Assembly (NCBI GenBank): GCA_001310415.1
Contig: BAXE01000002.1
Location: 248,001-312,000, forward strand
Length of the DNA stretch: 64,000 bases
Source of the DNA: Enterovibrio sp. JCM 19048
GTDB taxonomy: Bacteria > Pseudomonadota > Gammaproteobacteria > Enterobacterales > Vibrionaceae
Direction: 5' to 3'
In this document: positions 53,838-64,000 of the stretch, piece by piece
How positions within the stretch are numbered: the stretch's first letter is position 1
How the letters are laid out: every line of letters starts with the position of its first letter
Notes under the pieces: model-generated
Databases searched by the model: none
What the model saw: only the letters and a program-made list of their open reading frames with translations
What the model was told of the DNA's origin: nothing
Program-made: the position numbers and the translations under genes

Positions 53838-55710
53838 TTAATTATCCTCTGGATAATAAAACCGCTTAAGCTCATGCATCACCTGCATCAGAACCGAAAG
53901 CTGAGGCTTTCCTTCTGGCTGGAGTTTGTAGTTGCTGTCGTAAACCCGGTAATTGCCAAATTTGTCGACAACCGTCGTTTTATCCGGTTGGACCACCACG
54001 ATGTCGCGGCTGTCACCAGCGATCACCCATTTTCTTGGCTTTTCAGAGATCTCGAATAGGTTACGTCCGCTGGTATAGTTGCTGGCCGGGCTATCGACCG
54101 CCAGCATAGACTCCATCAGGGTCGGGACAACATCCAAATGCGAGCTATAGGCAGATACCGTTTGTGGTTGCTGACTCGGCCAGTGAATGACCATTGGAAC
54201 CTGCAACTGGTATTTGCTGTAGTTGGTATTGGCTCCCCAGCTGTTGGAGCCGGTCTCGTTGAATTCAGTGCCGTGGTTGGATGTGATCACCACTATCGTA
54301 TTCTTCAACTGGCCATTGGCTTCCAGCGAATCGAACAACTCGCCAAGCAGGGTGTCGACATAGTACGCGGCGTTGTTGTAGCTGTTTTTGAGCACCAGTG
54401 CAGTATGTTCGCCAACACTGGCCATGTCGTTGTCCAGTGATGGCTGGAATGGGCGCTCGTAATCACCGCCTTGTTCATAGTCGGTGACGCTTTTTAGTTC
54501 GAGATAGGCAAACCAAGGTTGGCTGTTGTCATCTTCTTTTAGCCATTTTTCCAGATCGTCTGTGGCGATATGATCAGCCACCCAAACGTCGTTGGCCTTG
54601 ATTTCAGGCGCGTCTTTCAGGTGTTTGCCAAACACGCTCTGGTAGTAAATCGGGTTGTCAAAATTGTCTGCGCTGAACAAACCGAATCGGTAGTTGCGCT
54701 GTTCCAGTGTTTCGAGCAGTAGGGGGCTCAATGCTTCAGTGCGGGCACTGGTTGCATAGCTGCCAGGCAAACCATAAAACAGGCCAAATATCCCTGCCAT
54801 GGCGTCATTACTGGAACTGAAGTGGTTTTCAAACTTGATATTGCTATCAGCAAAATTGTCCAGATTCGGCATTACCACCGGATCCAGCATATCTGCGCGC
54901 AGGCTTTCAACCATGACAACCAATAGGTTCTGGTTGTGGTTGGCAGCATCTGCCGAAAACGATAATTTTTCCAGCGGGTAACGAATCACTTCGCTTTCTT
55001 GCTCGCCCACTTCGTCTTTGCGGCGCTGATACTCCTGACGGTCAAGCAGGCCGTATTTTTCCATAAAGGATTTCGCTGTCATCGGGTAGGAGACAGGGAA
55101 GTTGGAGCGTTGGGCTGTTACCGGGCTGTAGAGATAAGCATCAGACCAAATGTAAATAAGGTGGCTGCTGATAAAACAGACGGCGAACACCGTGGCGACA
55201 GGCACGCCAATGCGTTTGCGCGATAACTTGCGCAGTTTGCGCCAAACCCACTCTGACATGATGAGTTCGAGCAAAAAGATGGCGGGCACCATGATAAACA
55301 GGTATTGCCAATGCGCATTCATGTCACTCTTTTCACCGCTGAGCAACAGCTCCCACACCAGTGGGTTCAGGTGAAGGTGGAGCGTTTCATAGGCATAAAT
55401 GTCGAGCAGCAGCACTGTCATGCTGCCGGTGGCGACAAGCACAGCGTACAACCTCATCAACCGCTGGGAAGATGATGAAGGTTGCAGGAAAAATAAGCAG
55501 GATATAAACAGCGAAAACCAGAAAACCGAAGTGACCAATCCAGGTCACGATTTGATAGGTTTGTCCGAGCAACGTCTCGGGCCAGCCTGAGTAAGCAATA
55601 TAGCGCGTACCCAGCAGCATAGCCGCGATAATGTTGAAAAAGCTAAACCAATGCCCCCAGCTGATGAGCTGTGACACCTTGTCCTTGTAATTGTTTCCGC
55701 TGTCTACCAT
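53838..55710 (-). CDS. yejM: Inner-membrane sulfatase-like protein YejM/PbgA/LapC, frameshifted
   Basis: Controls lipopolysaccharide synthesis by restraining LapB-FtsH degradation of LpxC (E. coli knowledge). About 624 residues after repair. Five N-terminal membrane helices (LISWGHWFSFFNIIAAMLLG; WIGHFGFLVFAVYILLIFP; SQRLMRLYAVLVATGSMTVL), then a periplasmic alkaline-phosphatase-like domain (NLLVVMVESLRADML; FGLFYGLPGSYAT; NTIVVITSNHGTEFNETGSN). The break near 55465 is net minus two or plus one; the joined path is IIFP then QRLMRLYAVLV. Essential in E. coli, so the break is a likely sequence error. Next to yejL, as in Enterobacterales. Confidence 0.93.
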
Positions 55711-55764
55711 AGATGGCCAATTCTTCTCTTTATTTTACTGCGCGTAAATTGTCGACGCGGTCTT

Positions 55765-55980
55765 TTACTCTGTATCGATTGAAGACAGCAGAGCTTGAGC
55801 AAATTTTTCCGCAATCACTTTGCGATGTGCGTTTGGCATTGTGTTAATGATATTGGTAGCAATATTGCCAACAACCATCAGAGAAAGATCGTTGGACGCT
55901 TTATGCTTTTCAAGAACATTGACCACATCACTCAGGATCTGTTCAACGTTTTTATCTTGATATTTGGAAGTAACAGGCAT
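55765..55980 (-). CDS. yejL: YejL (DUF1414) protein
   Basis: An intact 71-residue protein, collinear with Yej[21 protein letters not shown] then [16 protein letters not shown]. It is divergent from yejK and co-directional with yejM. Function unproven. Confidence 0.92.
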   Translation of the reverse strand: MPVTSKYQDKNVEQILSDVVNVLEKHKASNDLSLMVVGNIATNIINTMPNAHRKVIAEKFAQALLSSIDTE

Positions 55981-56056
55981 AGAAACTCTTGTCTTGTGTC
56001 AACAGAAGCCGCGTATAATACCCCACACTCTAGTCTGACTAAAAATGTTTTCAATT

Positions 56057-57070
56057 ATGAGCCTCACGCTTTCAAACGTAATTCTTCACCAACTGAAAAA
56101 AGAAGGTGAAGACGCGCTGGTTGTTCACCTCCGTGATCAACTGCTAAGTCACTCCCCCTCAACAGAAAATCTTATCAGCGAAATTCATCGTGTATACAAC
56201 GCTAAGGCCGGTAAAGGCTTCGGACAGTTCGCGCAGGAAAGTGAAGTAGCGGGCTGGTTGAAAGCGTGTCGCAAGCAGGAAATGGATTTTCTTTCATTTT
56301 CATCTCAGGCTGCAGAGCGCCTGAGAGCCGAGCTTTCAAAATATCCGTTTGCCGATGAAGGTGTGCTGGTTATCGCCGAGTACCGCTCTCTGGCGACGGA
56401 ATATCTGTTTGTTGGTCTGTTAGAGTCCAAGTCGAGCATGAAAGTCACGGATGAACTGGATATCAGCAGTACCGACTATCTGGATGTGGCCAAGATGGAT
56501 ATCGCGGCACGTATTGATCTCTCTACCTGGGAGAGCGATGCGGATTCGAACCGCTACCTCACTTACATTAAAGGCCGTGTAGGCCGTAAAGTGGCAGACT
56601 TCTTCCTGGACTTTATGCAGGCTGAAGTTGGTATGGATACCAAACAGCAGAATCTGGTGCTGATGCAGGCTGTAGAAGACTATTGTGCGGACTCCCGTCT
56701 GGACAAAGAAGAGAAGCAGCAATACCGCAAACAGGTATACGACTACTGTAATGGGCAGCTTCAGTCCGGTGAAGAAGTGGTCGTGAAAGAGTTGGCCGGT
56801 GAACTGCCAGCCAACGACCAGGGTGTCGATTTCTATCAATTTGCATCAGAACAAGGCTATGAGCTAGAAGAGAGCTTCCCGGCTGACCGCACCTCAATGC
56901 GCAAGCTGACCAAGTTTGTAGGCGGCGGTGGCGGCTTGTCGATCAACTTCGACAGCATGTTGCTGGGTGAGCGCGTTTTCTACGATCAGGCTACCGATAC
57001 CTTGACGATCAAGGGGACACCTCCAAACCTCCGCGACCAACTTACCCGTCGTCTGAACGTTGACGAGTAA
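56057..57070 (+). CDS. yejK: Nucleoid-associated protein YejK/NdpA
   Basis: An intact 337-residue nucleoid-associated protein. The N-terminal part reads LHQLKKEGEDALVVHLRDQL, LISEIHRVYNAKAGKGFGQF; the middle has YLTYIKGRVGRKVADFFLDF; ends LTIKGTPPNLRDQLTRRL, as in YejK. ATG at 56057 (MSLTLSNVIL) is chosen by alignment with E. coli; ATG at 56045 is in frame. Divergent from yejL with 76 bases between starts. Confidence 0.92.
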   Translation: MSLTLSNVILHQLKKEGEDALVVHLRDQLLSHSPSTENLISEIHRVYNAKAGKGFGQFAQESEVAGWLKACRKQEMDFLSFSSQAAERLRAELSKYPFADEGVLVIAEYRSLATEYLFVGLLESKSSMKVTDELDISSTDYLDVAKMDIAARIDLSTWESDADSNRYLTYIKGRVGRKVADFFLDFMQAEVGMDTKQQNLVLMQAVEDYCADSRLDKEEKQQYRKQVYDYCNGQLQSGEEVVVKELAGELPANDQGVDFYQFASEQGYELEESFPADRTSMRKLTKFVGGGGGLSINFDSMLLGERVFYDQATDTLTIKGTPPNLRDQLTRRLNVDE

Positions 57071-57085
57071 GGTTTCGACCCGCCT

Positions 57086-57119
57086 TACGCACCAAGCGTT
57101 AACTTTTGTTTGGTGCGTA
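57086..57119 (+). repeat. Inverted repeat after yejK
   Basis: TACGCACCAA and TTGGTGCGTA arms (10 bp) around a 14-base loop. It lacks a T tract, so a factor-independent terminator is doubtful; it may stabilise the yejK transcript end. Confidence 0.4.
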
Positions 57120-57281
57120 TGCGCGAGCAGACAAGATTGCAATAGACTGTTTGCAAACTAAGACAAATTGCCTAACTTATAAGAATTAAAACAAAACAAA
57201 CTTAATTGTCTCATTTTGGGTTCAGTGCCTTGTTTTTGGGGCATTGGCTTTTGACTGGCAACCGGTTAATAAGGAACGGCC

Positions 57282-58564
57282 GTGACACCTATCGCTGCGC
57301 TGTTACAGTTCAACAAAAATGTTCTTCCCGAGAGAAAAACACTATTACAACCCTTACTGCTGTCGATTGCACTTTGGTCGGGGTTTTTGATCGCGAGTGT
57401 TTACTCGCTGTTTGCCTATTACGACATGAATCATGCAAAGGTTCATGCCAACTACGTCGTGCAACTCAACAACGCCGCACAGCAATTGCGCCAGACGGTT
57501 GCTGCTTCAATGCTAAACCAGAGTAACCAACTGGTGCCGCTCGAAAAGGAAGTGCAGCATTTTCGCTATCTGTTGCTTCGAACCAAGTCCAATACCATCG
57601 AAGACAACTGGGAAGATCTCCAGCGCACTTTGCTGGATGCTGATGCGTTTGTCGAAGATGTTGATAACCTGCTGGCATCTATTTATGCAGTATCTTCTGT
57701 GACCCGCCAGATTAAGCAGCTGATGGATAAAGATCCAAGCCCAGAGCTTCAACGGCGGTTGCAAGCGGTAAGCAGCTACCTGTTGTTTGAACTGCACGGG
57801 TTGAATGACAAGTCCAACCAAACCCGCATCGAGCGTTTCAATGGTTATATTGGCGAGCTTGAGCGCGAAATGTCGGAAGTGCCTAATGGCTTGAAGCGTA
57901 CCCAGTTATTCAATCTATACACCGGGCTTGAGCGCCTTAACCGCCAGCTTGAAAGCGTTGATGCCGTCACGAACCACAAATTCGTCCGTTCAATGACACA
58001 GCTGCAGAAATACTGGACTACCCGTGTGCTTCAGTTGCTTGACCAGACTCTGATTGGTATGGCGCTGGCTTTTGCCTGTCTGTTCGGTCTGGTATTTGTC
58101 CGGGCAAAAGTAGAACTGCCCGTTTCTGGACAAGCCCAAATCCAAACCGGTAACAGTGTGCCAGAACAAGTCTCGTCGAACGTGAAGCCTGTATTTGTGC
58201 CACCGACAGAGCTGTATTTGAACCGGGCGTGTTGCAGGAACAGCTGGAAAATGATGAGGAAGCGATTGACTCCGTGCTGACAATGTTTGTTGCGGAACAC
58301 CAAAGCGACGGCAAGGCGTTGAGAAAACACATTGAAGAGAACGAAGTCGCCCGTGCAAGAACGCTGGTTCATAACCTGAAAGGTGTGTCCGGCAATATTG
58401 GTGCTCTGGCACTTCAACAGCACTGCACTGAGGCAGATGCGCGTTTGCGTACCGGTGAGCTTATTGATATCAGCGATGTCGATAACTTTGAAAAATTGCT
58501 GACACTGACCATTCAGGCTGTACTCAAAGAGATGGAAAAGCCGCACAAGACAACGGCCTCCTGA
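57282..58564 (+). CDS. Membrane-anchored Hpt phosphotransfer protein, frameshifted
   Basis: About 427 residues after repair. First helix at about 24-46 (LLQPLLLSIALWSGFLIASV), a periplasmic domain of about 200 helical residues, second helix at about 257-275 (LIGMALAFACLFGLVFV), then a linker and a C-terminal Hpt domain. The phosphoacceptor histidine is in RTLVHNLKGVSGNIGALAL near 363, with the H-x-x-K-G pattern. One base is missing near 58222, between the linker and the Hpt domain. GTG at 57282 follows AAGGAA. The hybrid kinase starts nine bases after its stop, so this protein is the likely phosphorelay partner of its receiver. No response regulator gene adjoins. Confidence 0.82.
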
Positions 58565-58573
58565 GGACAAATC

Positions 58574-61065
58574 GTGTTCGAAAAAGATATTCCCTGGTAC
58601 AAGACGATGAGCTTCAAGGCCCTGTGGATACTGGGCTTGATGCTGGCAGTTGTGGTCGTAACGATTATCTATGTGCTTGATACCACGGGTGACAGCATGG
58701 TGCGGGACAGCGCCAACCAGCGTGTGGAAGCGCAGGTAGAGACAGTTGCACAACGTCTGGGGCAGCTTTCCAACAGCGTTGGAACTATCGCTCTGTCACT
58801 CGCGACATCCCTGTCTTTGGATGACTCGGACAGCGAAATAGAACAAAAACTCGCGACCATGTTCAGTAACCCCAATATCCACGACATCGTTGCCAGTGGT
58901 GGCTTCTGGCCTGAACCTTACATGTACGATCCTGAGCGGGTAAAAGCGTCTGTTTTTATCGCAGTCAATGAAGACAATACCTACCGCCGTATTGATGACT
59001 ACAACCAGACGACAGCGTTACCGTATCAACTGTCGGAATGGTACGTGCCGGTCAAAATGTCGAAAAACCACGTTTACTGGTCGCGCGCTTACACTGACCC
59101 TTACACCAATGAACCTATGGTGACGGCGTCTGTTCCCATGTTTGAAAAAGACACTTTCGTTGGCGCCGTAACAATCGACGTAAGGTTGGAAAAACTTCAG
59201 GCGTTTTTGGCGCGTAGTGGACAAAAGTTGGGTGCTACATGCTGATGTTCGATCGCAGTGGCGCATGATGTCTTTCCCCGATGCCAAATACTCGGACAAT
59301 CCAGATATTTCTCCTCTGCCAGCGTGAGGGAGATTGCGGCTGAAGAGCCAGCATTTGCCGAGTTGGCATTGGTGATAAGCCAAGCCAACCAGGGTGAGCG
59401 CTTACTTAAACAGAGTAACCAGAACGTGATGGACATGGCGCGTGAAATTGTCGAGTCCTCACCGGAAATCGATCTGGGTTATGCCATCGCCGTTGCTGCG
59501 GAAATGCTGCCGGATCACTCGGTATTCCGTGGCACTGAACGTTTGTTTATTCACCGCCTGGAACGCGATCCTGTATTGAATGAGGCGACGTTGGTCTTTG
59601 GACGGGCTTTGCCAGAAAGTAACTGGACACTGGTTGGCGCCTTGCCTGAGCGCCTGCTGCTGGTGGAAGCGACCAAGCTGAAGAACGATCTCTTCTTTGC
59701 GATGGCTCTGGTTGCCATTGTGCTGATGTTTATCACCTATCTGGCCATTCATGTGCAAATTGTTAGGCCAATGGCCAAGGTACGCAGTGCGCTCAGTGAG
59801 CAGCGTGGTGATACGCCGTTTTCACCGATTGATTATACAGAGCGCGATGAACTTGGTTTGCTGGTGCGTGAATTCAACCAGTTGAGTTCAAATCTGGTGG
59901 AAACGCGGGAACGCGCCATAGAAGCGGCGCGTGCCAAACAGCTTTTCCTTGCCAATATCAGCCATGAAATCCGAACGCCTATGAATGGCATCCTCGGTGC
60001 CGCGTCACTGCTTCAGGATGAGCCAATGACGCCGAGACAGGCCGAATACCTGTCCGTGATCTCGCATTCATCCCGTGGCTTGATGTCTCTTATCAATGAT
60101 CTGCTCGACTTCAGCAAAATGGAGTCAAATCACCTCAAGCTTGAAGAGGCACCGTTTGATTTGGAACAGGTCGGCTGTTATGTACGAGACCTCATGCTGC
60201 CAACCATTAAGAACAAGCACAACTGGCCTTTGAGTTTACCTATGAAGAGCTTTGCCCGCGTCGCTTTGTCGGGGATGCCCACCGCATTGAGCAGATCGTT
60301 CTTAACCTTGTCTCTAACGCCCTGAAGTTTACCGAAGCCGGCGTGGTTAGGTTGCGGGTAGAGACGAAAAAAGAAAGTGGCGGTTATACCGGTGTTGTGA
60401 TTCTGGTTCAGGATACTGGCGTGGGTATTCCGGCTGACAAACACCAACTCATTTTCGATGAATTCCAGCAGGCGGACACCTCAACAACCCGACGTTTTGG
60501 CGGCTCAGGACTCGGTCTTGCGATTACCAAGCAATTGGTTGAGTTGATGGGAGGCTCGATTAGTGTCTCCAGTGAGGTAGGGCGGGGGAGCCAGTTTGAG
60601 GTCTTCCTGCCACTGCAAATCGAGAAAGACGGTATTGACCTGAAAGGAAAAGAGCTGCTCAGGCAACATAACAACGCTTTTTCGGGCAAGCACTGTCTGC
60701 TCGTGGAAGACAACGCCATTAACCTGATGATCGCTGAAAAGATGCTGTCCAAATTTGGCTTTATTGTCGACAAGGCGACTGACGGTATCACCGCGGTAGA
60801 TAAAGCCACTATCCGTGGTTATGACATCATCTTTATGGATATCCAAATGCCGCTAATGGACGGACTGGAAGCCACGAGGCAGATACGCGCCACCGAGAAT
60901 TTCAATCAGCATACACCTATCGTGGCAATGACAGCTAACGTGTTGAAAGATGATATCTGGCGCTGCATTAGCAATGGTATGCAAGGCCACATTGGCAAAC
61001 CTCTACGGGAGAATGACATCTATTCTGCCTGTGTGAAGGCGCTGTCGGCGGAAATTGAGGTGTAA
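58574..61065 (+). CDS. Hybrid sensor histidine kinase, frameshifted
   Basis: About 831 residues after repair. Membrane helix at about 17-37, a periplasmic Cache-like sensor (VASGGFWPEPYMYDPERV; LPYQLSEWYVPVKMSKNHVY; YTDPYTNEPMVTASVPMFEK), second helix at about 372-392, HAMP, then HisKA with the H-box ANISHEIRTPMNGILGAASL near 463. HATPase boxes: VLNLVSNALKF, DTGVGIPADK, FGGSGLGLAITKQL. C-terminal receiver with aspartate in YDIIFMDIQMPLMDGLEATR near 754 and GKPL lysine. No own Hpt domain. Four bases are missing, near 59235, 59256, 59325 and 60225. ATG/GTG: GTG at 58574 is the start used. It forms an operon with the Hpt gene. Confidence 0.9.
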
Positions 61066-61090
61066 CGGGCTGCTGTTTCTTCACACAAGC

Positions 61091-61104
61091 TTGATCTCTA
61101 TCAA
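61091..61104. promoter_or_regulatory. FNR/CRP-family operator before the YgbA-like gene
   Basis: TTGAT-CTCT-ATCAA is a perfect match to the FNR consensus TTGAT-N4-ATCAA. It lies 37 bases upstream of the gene's ATG. Its centre at 61097.5 would place a class II start at about 61139, too close to the ATG and past the ribosome site (GAGGAAA at about 61121-61127), so repression or a different start is possible. Confidence 0.75.
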
Positions 61105-61140
61105 AGGATTTTGATCACGGCTGAGGAAAATAGCGCGCCT

Positions 61141-61464
61141 ATGAAAACTCAATCGACCACGTCCGCACAACGTCGACAGCCTTTGTGGCTAGTCAGTGCC
61201 ATGACGACACTGTATTGCAAGCATATTCACCGCGGCAGCCAACTCTGTCCGCAATGTTCAGCCCTATTGGCTTTCGAAACAGCGCGCGAGCAGCAATGCT
61301 GCAAAACGCCTGGCAACTCCGCCTGCAAAGAGTGCCACCGCCAGTGCTATCCAGATGCAACACGGCTGGAAATTAACCACATTGTGCGTTGGGCTGAGCC
61401 CAAGATGCGCTGGCGTAAACCGCTACTCGTTGCCCGCTACTACATGGGCTCGCTGTTCAACTGA
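61141..61464 (+). CDS. YgbA-type nitrous-oxide-stimulated-promoter family protein
   Basis: A 107-residue protein of the cysteine-rich YgbA family (PF11756 type). Cysteines: LYCKHIHRG, LCPQCSALL, QQCCKTPGN, ACKECHRQC; the tail RWAEPKMRWRKPLLVARYYM matches the family's RM-LLRHP end. E. coli YgbA is induced by nitric oxide and helps recovery from nitrosative stress. Start is ATG 61141 after GAGGAAA; TTG at 61111 is an alternative. It follows the hybrid kinase by 75 bases, with an FNR-like box between, so it is probably independently transcribed. Confidence 0.8.
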   Translation: MKTQSTTSAQRRQPLWLVSAMTTLYCKHIHRGSQLCPQCSALLAFETAREQQCCKTPGNSACKECHRQCYPDATRLEINHIVRWAEPKMRWRKPLLVARYYMGSLFN

Positions 61465-61479
61465 ACCTTCCAATACATT

Positions 61480-61514
61480 GATGCTGGTTTCCCTTACACC
61501 AGCATCCGGTTTTT
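61480..61514 (+). terminator. Terminator after the YgbA-like gene
   Basis: GATGCTGGT and ACCAGCATC arms, nine-base loop, then CGG and five T. Confidence 0.75.
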
Positions 61515-61541
61515 CATCTCACATCACAGCCAGATTTTGGG

Positions 61542-61563
61542 AATGGGTGGAATTTCACCCATT
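61542..61563. promoter_or_regulatory. Perfect inverted repeat upstream of dctP
   Basis: AATGGGTG and CACCCATT arms (8 bp) separated by six bases, 145 bases before the dctP start. It has no T tract. It may be an operator for the transporter operon; no known regulator is matched. Confidence 0.45.
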
Positions 61564-61674
61564 TCACAGATCGCACCTCTCAAAATTGTTTCCTTATTGT
61601 TAATTAATTGTTTTTCCTCCGGGTGCTTTTCAAATCCTCGACTAGACGTTAAAGGGAAATCAAATGCCCTTTGA

Positions 61675-62692
<1,018 letters not shown>

Positions 62693-62701
62693 GTGTTAAA
62701 G

Positions 62702-62729
62702 CCCGGGCGCGTTGCGCTCCGGGTTTTTT
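62702..62729 (+). terminator. Attenuator-type hairpin between dctP and dctQ
   Basis: CCCGGGCGC pairs with GCGCTCCGGG (one bulge), then six T. In an operon this usually lowers expression of the membrane subunits relative to the binding protein. Confidence 0.75.
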
Positions 62730-62743
62730 ATTGGGAGTAGAAC

Positions 62744-63301
62744 ATGGTTAGGTTACTACACCGTTTTGAAGAAGCGGCGATTGGCCTGTTATTGGTATCA
62801 ATGACGCTGCTGGTGTTTTTTGAAGTGGTGCTCCGCTTTTTCTTCAACGAGGGTTTGCTCTGGGCACAGGAGCTCACTCTTTATCTTTCCGCCTGGATGG
62901 TATTGATGGGCGCGTCCTGGGGGCTTCGAGAAGGGGCGCATATCGGAGTTGACGCCGCGGTTAAGCACCTTTCACCTCAAGGCCAGAAACTGGTCACTCT
63001 GTTGGCGCTGGCACTCTGCCTGGTCTATTGCGGGCTGTTTATCTATGGTTCGTGGGTTTACCTCAGCAAAATGAAGCTTATCGGCATTGAAATGGAAGAT
63101 TTGCCGATTGAAAAATGGAAAGCCATGTCCTGTCTTTTGCTTGGCTTTGGGCTGCTCACGCTTCGCGTTCTTACCATTGGCTATGAAGTGGCGACAGGAA
63201 AACGTACGGGTTTTGGGCTGGTGGATGAAGCCAAGGAAAGTATGCATCTTGCCGAAGAAGTGACGCGCGAGATGGAGAGCAAGGAGGAGCAAAACAAATG
63301 A
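62744..63301 (+). CDS. dctQ: TRAP transporter small permease DctQ
   Basis: An intact 185-residue protein with four membrane helices. Family residues: LLVFFEVVLRFFFNEGLLWA and the conserved ELTLYLSAWMVLMGASWGLR, followed by GAHIGVDA. It ends with an acidic tail (EMESKEEQNK). Its TGA overlaps the ATG of dctM (ATGA at 63298-63301). Confidence 0.93.
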   Translation: MVRLLHRFEEAAIGLLLVSMTLLVFFEVVLRFFFNEGLLWAQELTLYLSAWMVLMGASWGLREGAHIGVDAAVKHLSPQGQKLVTLLALALCLVYCGLFIYGSWVYLSKMKLIGIEMEDLPIEKWKAMSCLLLGFGLLTLRVLTIGYEVATGKRTGFGLVDEAKESMHLAEEVTREMESKEEQNK

Positions 63302-64000
63302 CCATTGCAGTATTATTCGGTTTGCTTTTCCTGTGTATGTTCATGGGGATGCCCATCGCGATAGCCTTAGGTTTATCGAGCGTGGCAACCATCCTGATGT
63401 TTTCCAATGATTCACTGGCTTCTATTGCCTTAAGCTGTTTGAAGCAACCAGTGAGCACTACACCCTTTTAGCTATCCCATTTTTTATCCTGTCATCGGCA
63501 TTCCTTTCCACTGGTGGTGTGGCAAGGAGGCTCATTAACTTCGCGATTGATTGTGTTGGTCATATCCGTGGTGGTCTGGCAATGGCGTCGGTTATGGCCT
63601 GTATGCTGTTTGCGGCGGTGTCAGGCAGCTCTCCGGCAACGGTAGCCGCGATTGGCTCCATTGTTATTGTGGGTATGGTTAAAGCCGGTTACCCGAAAGC
63701 CTTTGCGGCAGGGGTGATTGCCAATGCGGGGACGCTGGGGATTTTGATCCCGCCTTCTATCGTTATGCTGGTTTATGCAGCGGCGACGGAAGTGTCGGCC
63801 TCTCGCATGTTTATGGCGGGCTTTATACCGGGCCTGATGATGGGCGGCATTTTGATGTTGGCGATATACGTTGTTGCCCGTATCAAAGGCTTACCTTCTC
63901 AGCCATTCCCCGGTGTAGGTGCGCTGACCCGCTCAGGACTGCACGCACTTGGTGGCTTGATGCTCATCATCATCGTGTTGGGTTCGATTTACGGTGGTGT
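63298..64000 (+). CDS. dctM: TRAP transporter large permease DctM, partial, frameshifted
   Basis: The N-terminal 235 or so residues of the large membrane subunit; it runs off the right edge. Landmarks: LFLCMFMGMPIAIALGLSSV; HYTLLAIPFFILSSAFLSTG; and AAVSGSSPATVAAIGSIVIV, the conserved GSSxAT sodium/substrate motif. NAGTLGILIPPSIVMLVYAA follows. One base is missing near 63433 (TTAAGCTG for TTAAAGCTG), separating LASIAL from KLFEATSEHY. Start overlaps dctQ. Confidence 0.92.

Overview
The window reads as a chromosomal segment of a marine gammaproteobacterium, most likely Vibrionaceae. The evidence is a FadR about 40 residues longer than the E. coli protein (the Vibrio type), a DUF2989 lipoprotein, tandem BCCT osmolyte carriers, a DctPQM TRAP transporter, and gene neighbourhoods shared with Enterobacterales/Vibrionales: dsbB-nhaB-fadR-ycgB, yeaG-yeaH, gapA/yeaD/msrB, yeaC-ansA-sppA-ydjA-topB and yejK/yejL/yejM. 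I see no phage, transposon, integron or CRISPR array. The exact genus cannot be read from the window.

Layout. 1-5.5 kb: an unknown gene, a class V aminotransferase, then a minus-strand cluster (DGPF protein, ECF42-type sigma factor, VOC protein, second DGPF/YCII protein, MAPEG protein). 5.7-11.1 kb: a small membrane protein, an HdfR-like regulator, a periplasmic CxxCH protein paired with a diguanylate cyclase, and a chemotaxis receptor. 11.4-21.1 kb: a dicarboxylate/amino-acid symporter, an iron-sulfur photolyase/cryptochrome, two BCCT paralogues, and a cNMP/CBS/DUF294 protein with its DEDD exonuclease. 21.2-27.8 kb: SlyD-like isomerase, lipoprotein, maltose acetyltransferase, two cysteine-cluster proteins, DusC, an atypical SDR, a UPF0149/SEC-C protein and MutT. 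27.8-36.4 kb: dsbB, nhaB, fadR, and a ycgB-yeaH-yeaG stress operon. 36.7-44.2 kb: yeaD, gapA, msrB, DUF2989 lipoprotein, an RTX-repeat protein, yeaC and ansA. 44.2-57 kb: sppA, fadH, ydjA, topB, a GAF-GGDEF protein, a TSUP permease, tRNA-Pro(GGG), yejM, yejL and yejK. 57.2-64 kb: a membrane Hpt protein with a hybrid histidine kinase, a YgbA-type protein behind an FNR-like box, and dctPQM running off the end.

How genes work together. FadR (30.7 kb) probably controls fadH (46.3 kb), which has a perfect 17-bp FadR-like palindrome and a PsrA-like box upstream. Three signalling modules (CxxCH protein + cyclase; GAF-cyclase; Hpt + hybrid kinase) suggest environmental control of lifestyle. The ycgB-yeaH-yeaG operon, two BCCT carriers and NhaB fit salt and starvation adaptation.

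Data quality. About 30 genes, including gapA, nhaB, dsbB, topB and yejM, are broken by indels, nearly all consistent with loss of single bases, at roughly one per 1.3 kb. Restoring the lost bases gives whole codon numbers and family-length proteins in almost every case. I read these as sequence errors, not pseudogenes; each affected gene is given as one span with the break position noted.
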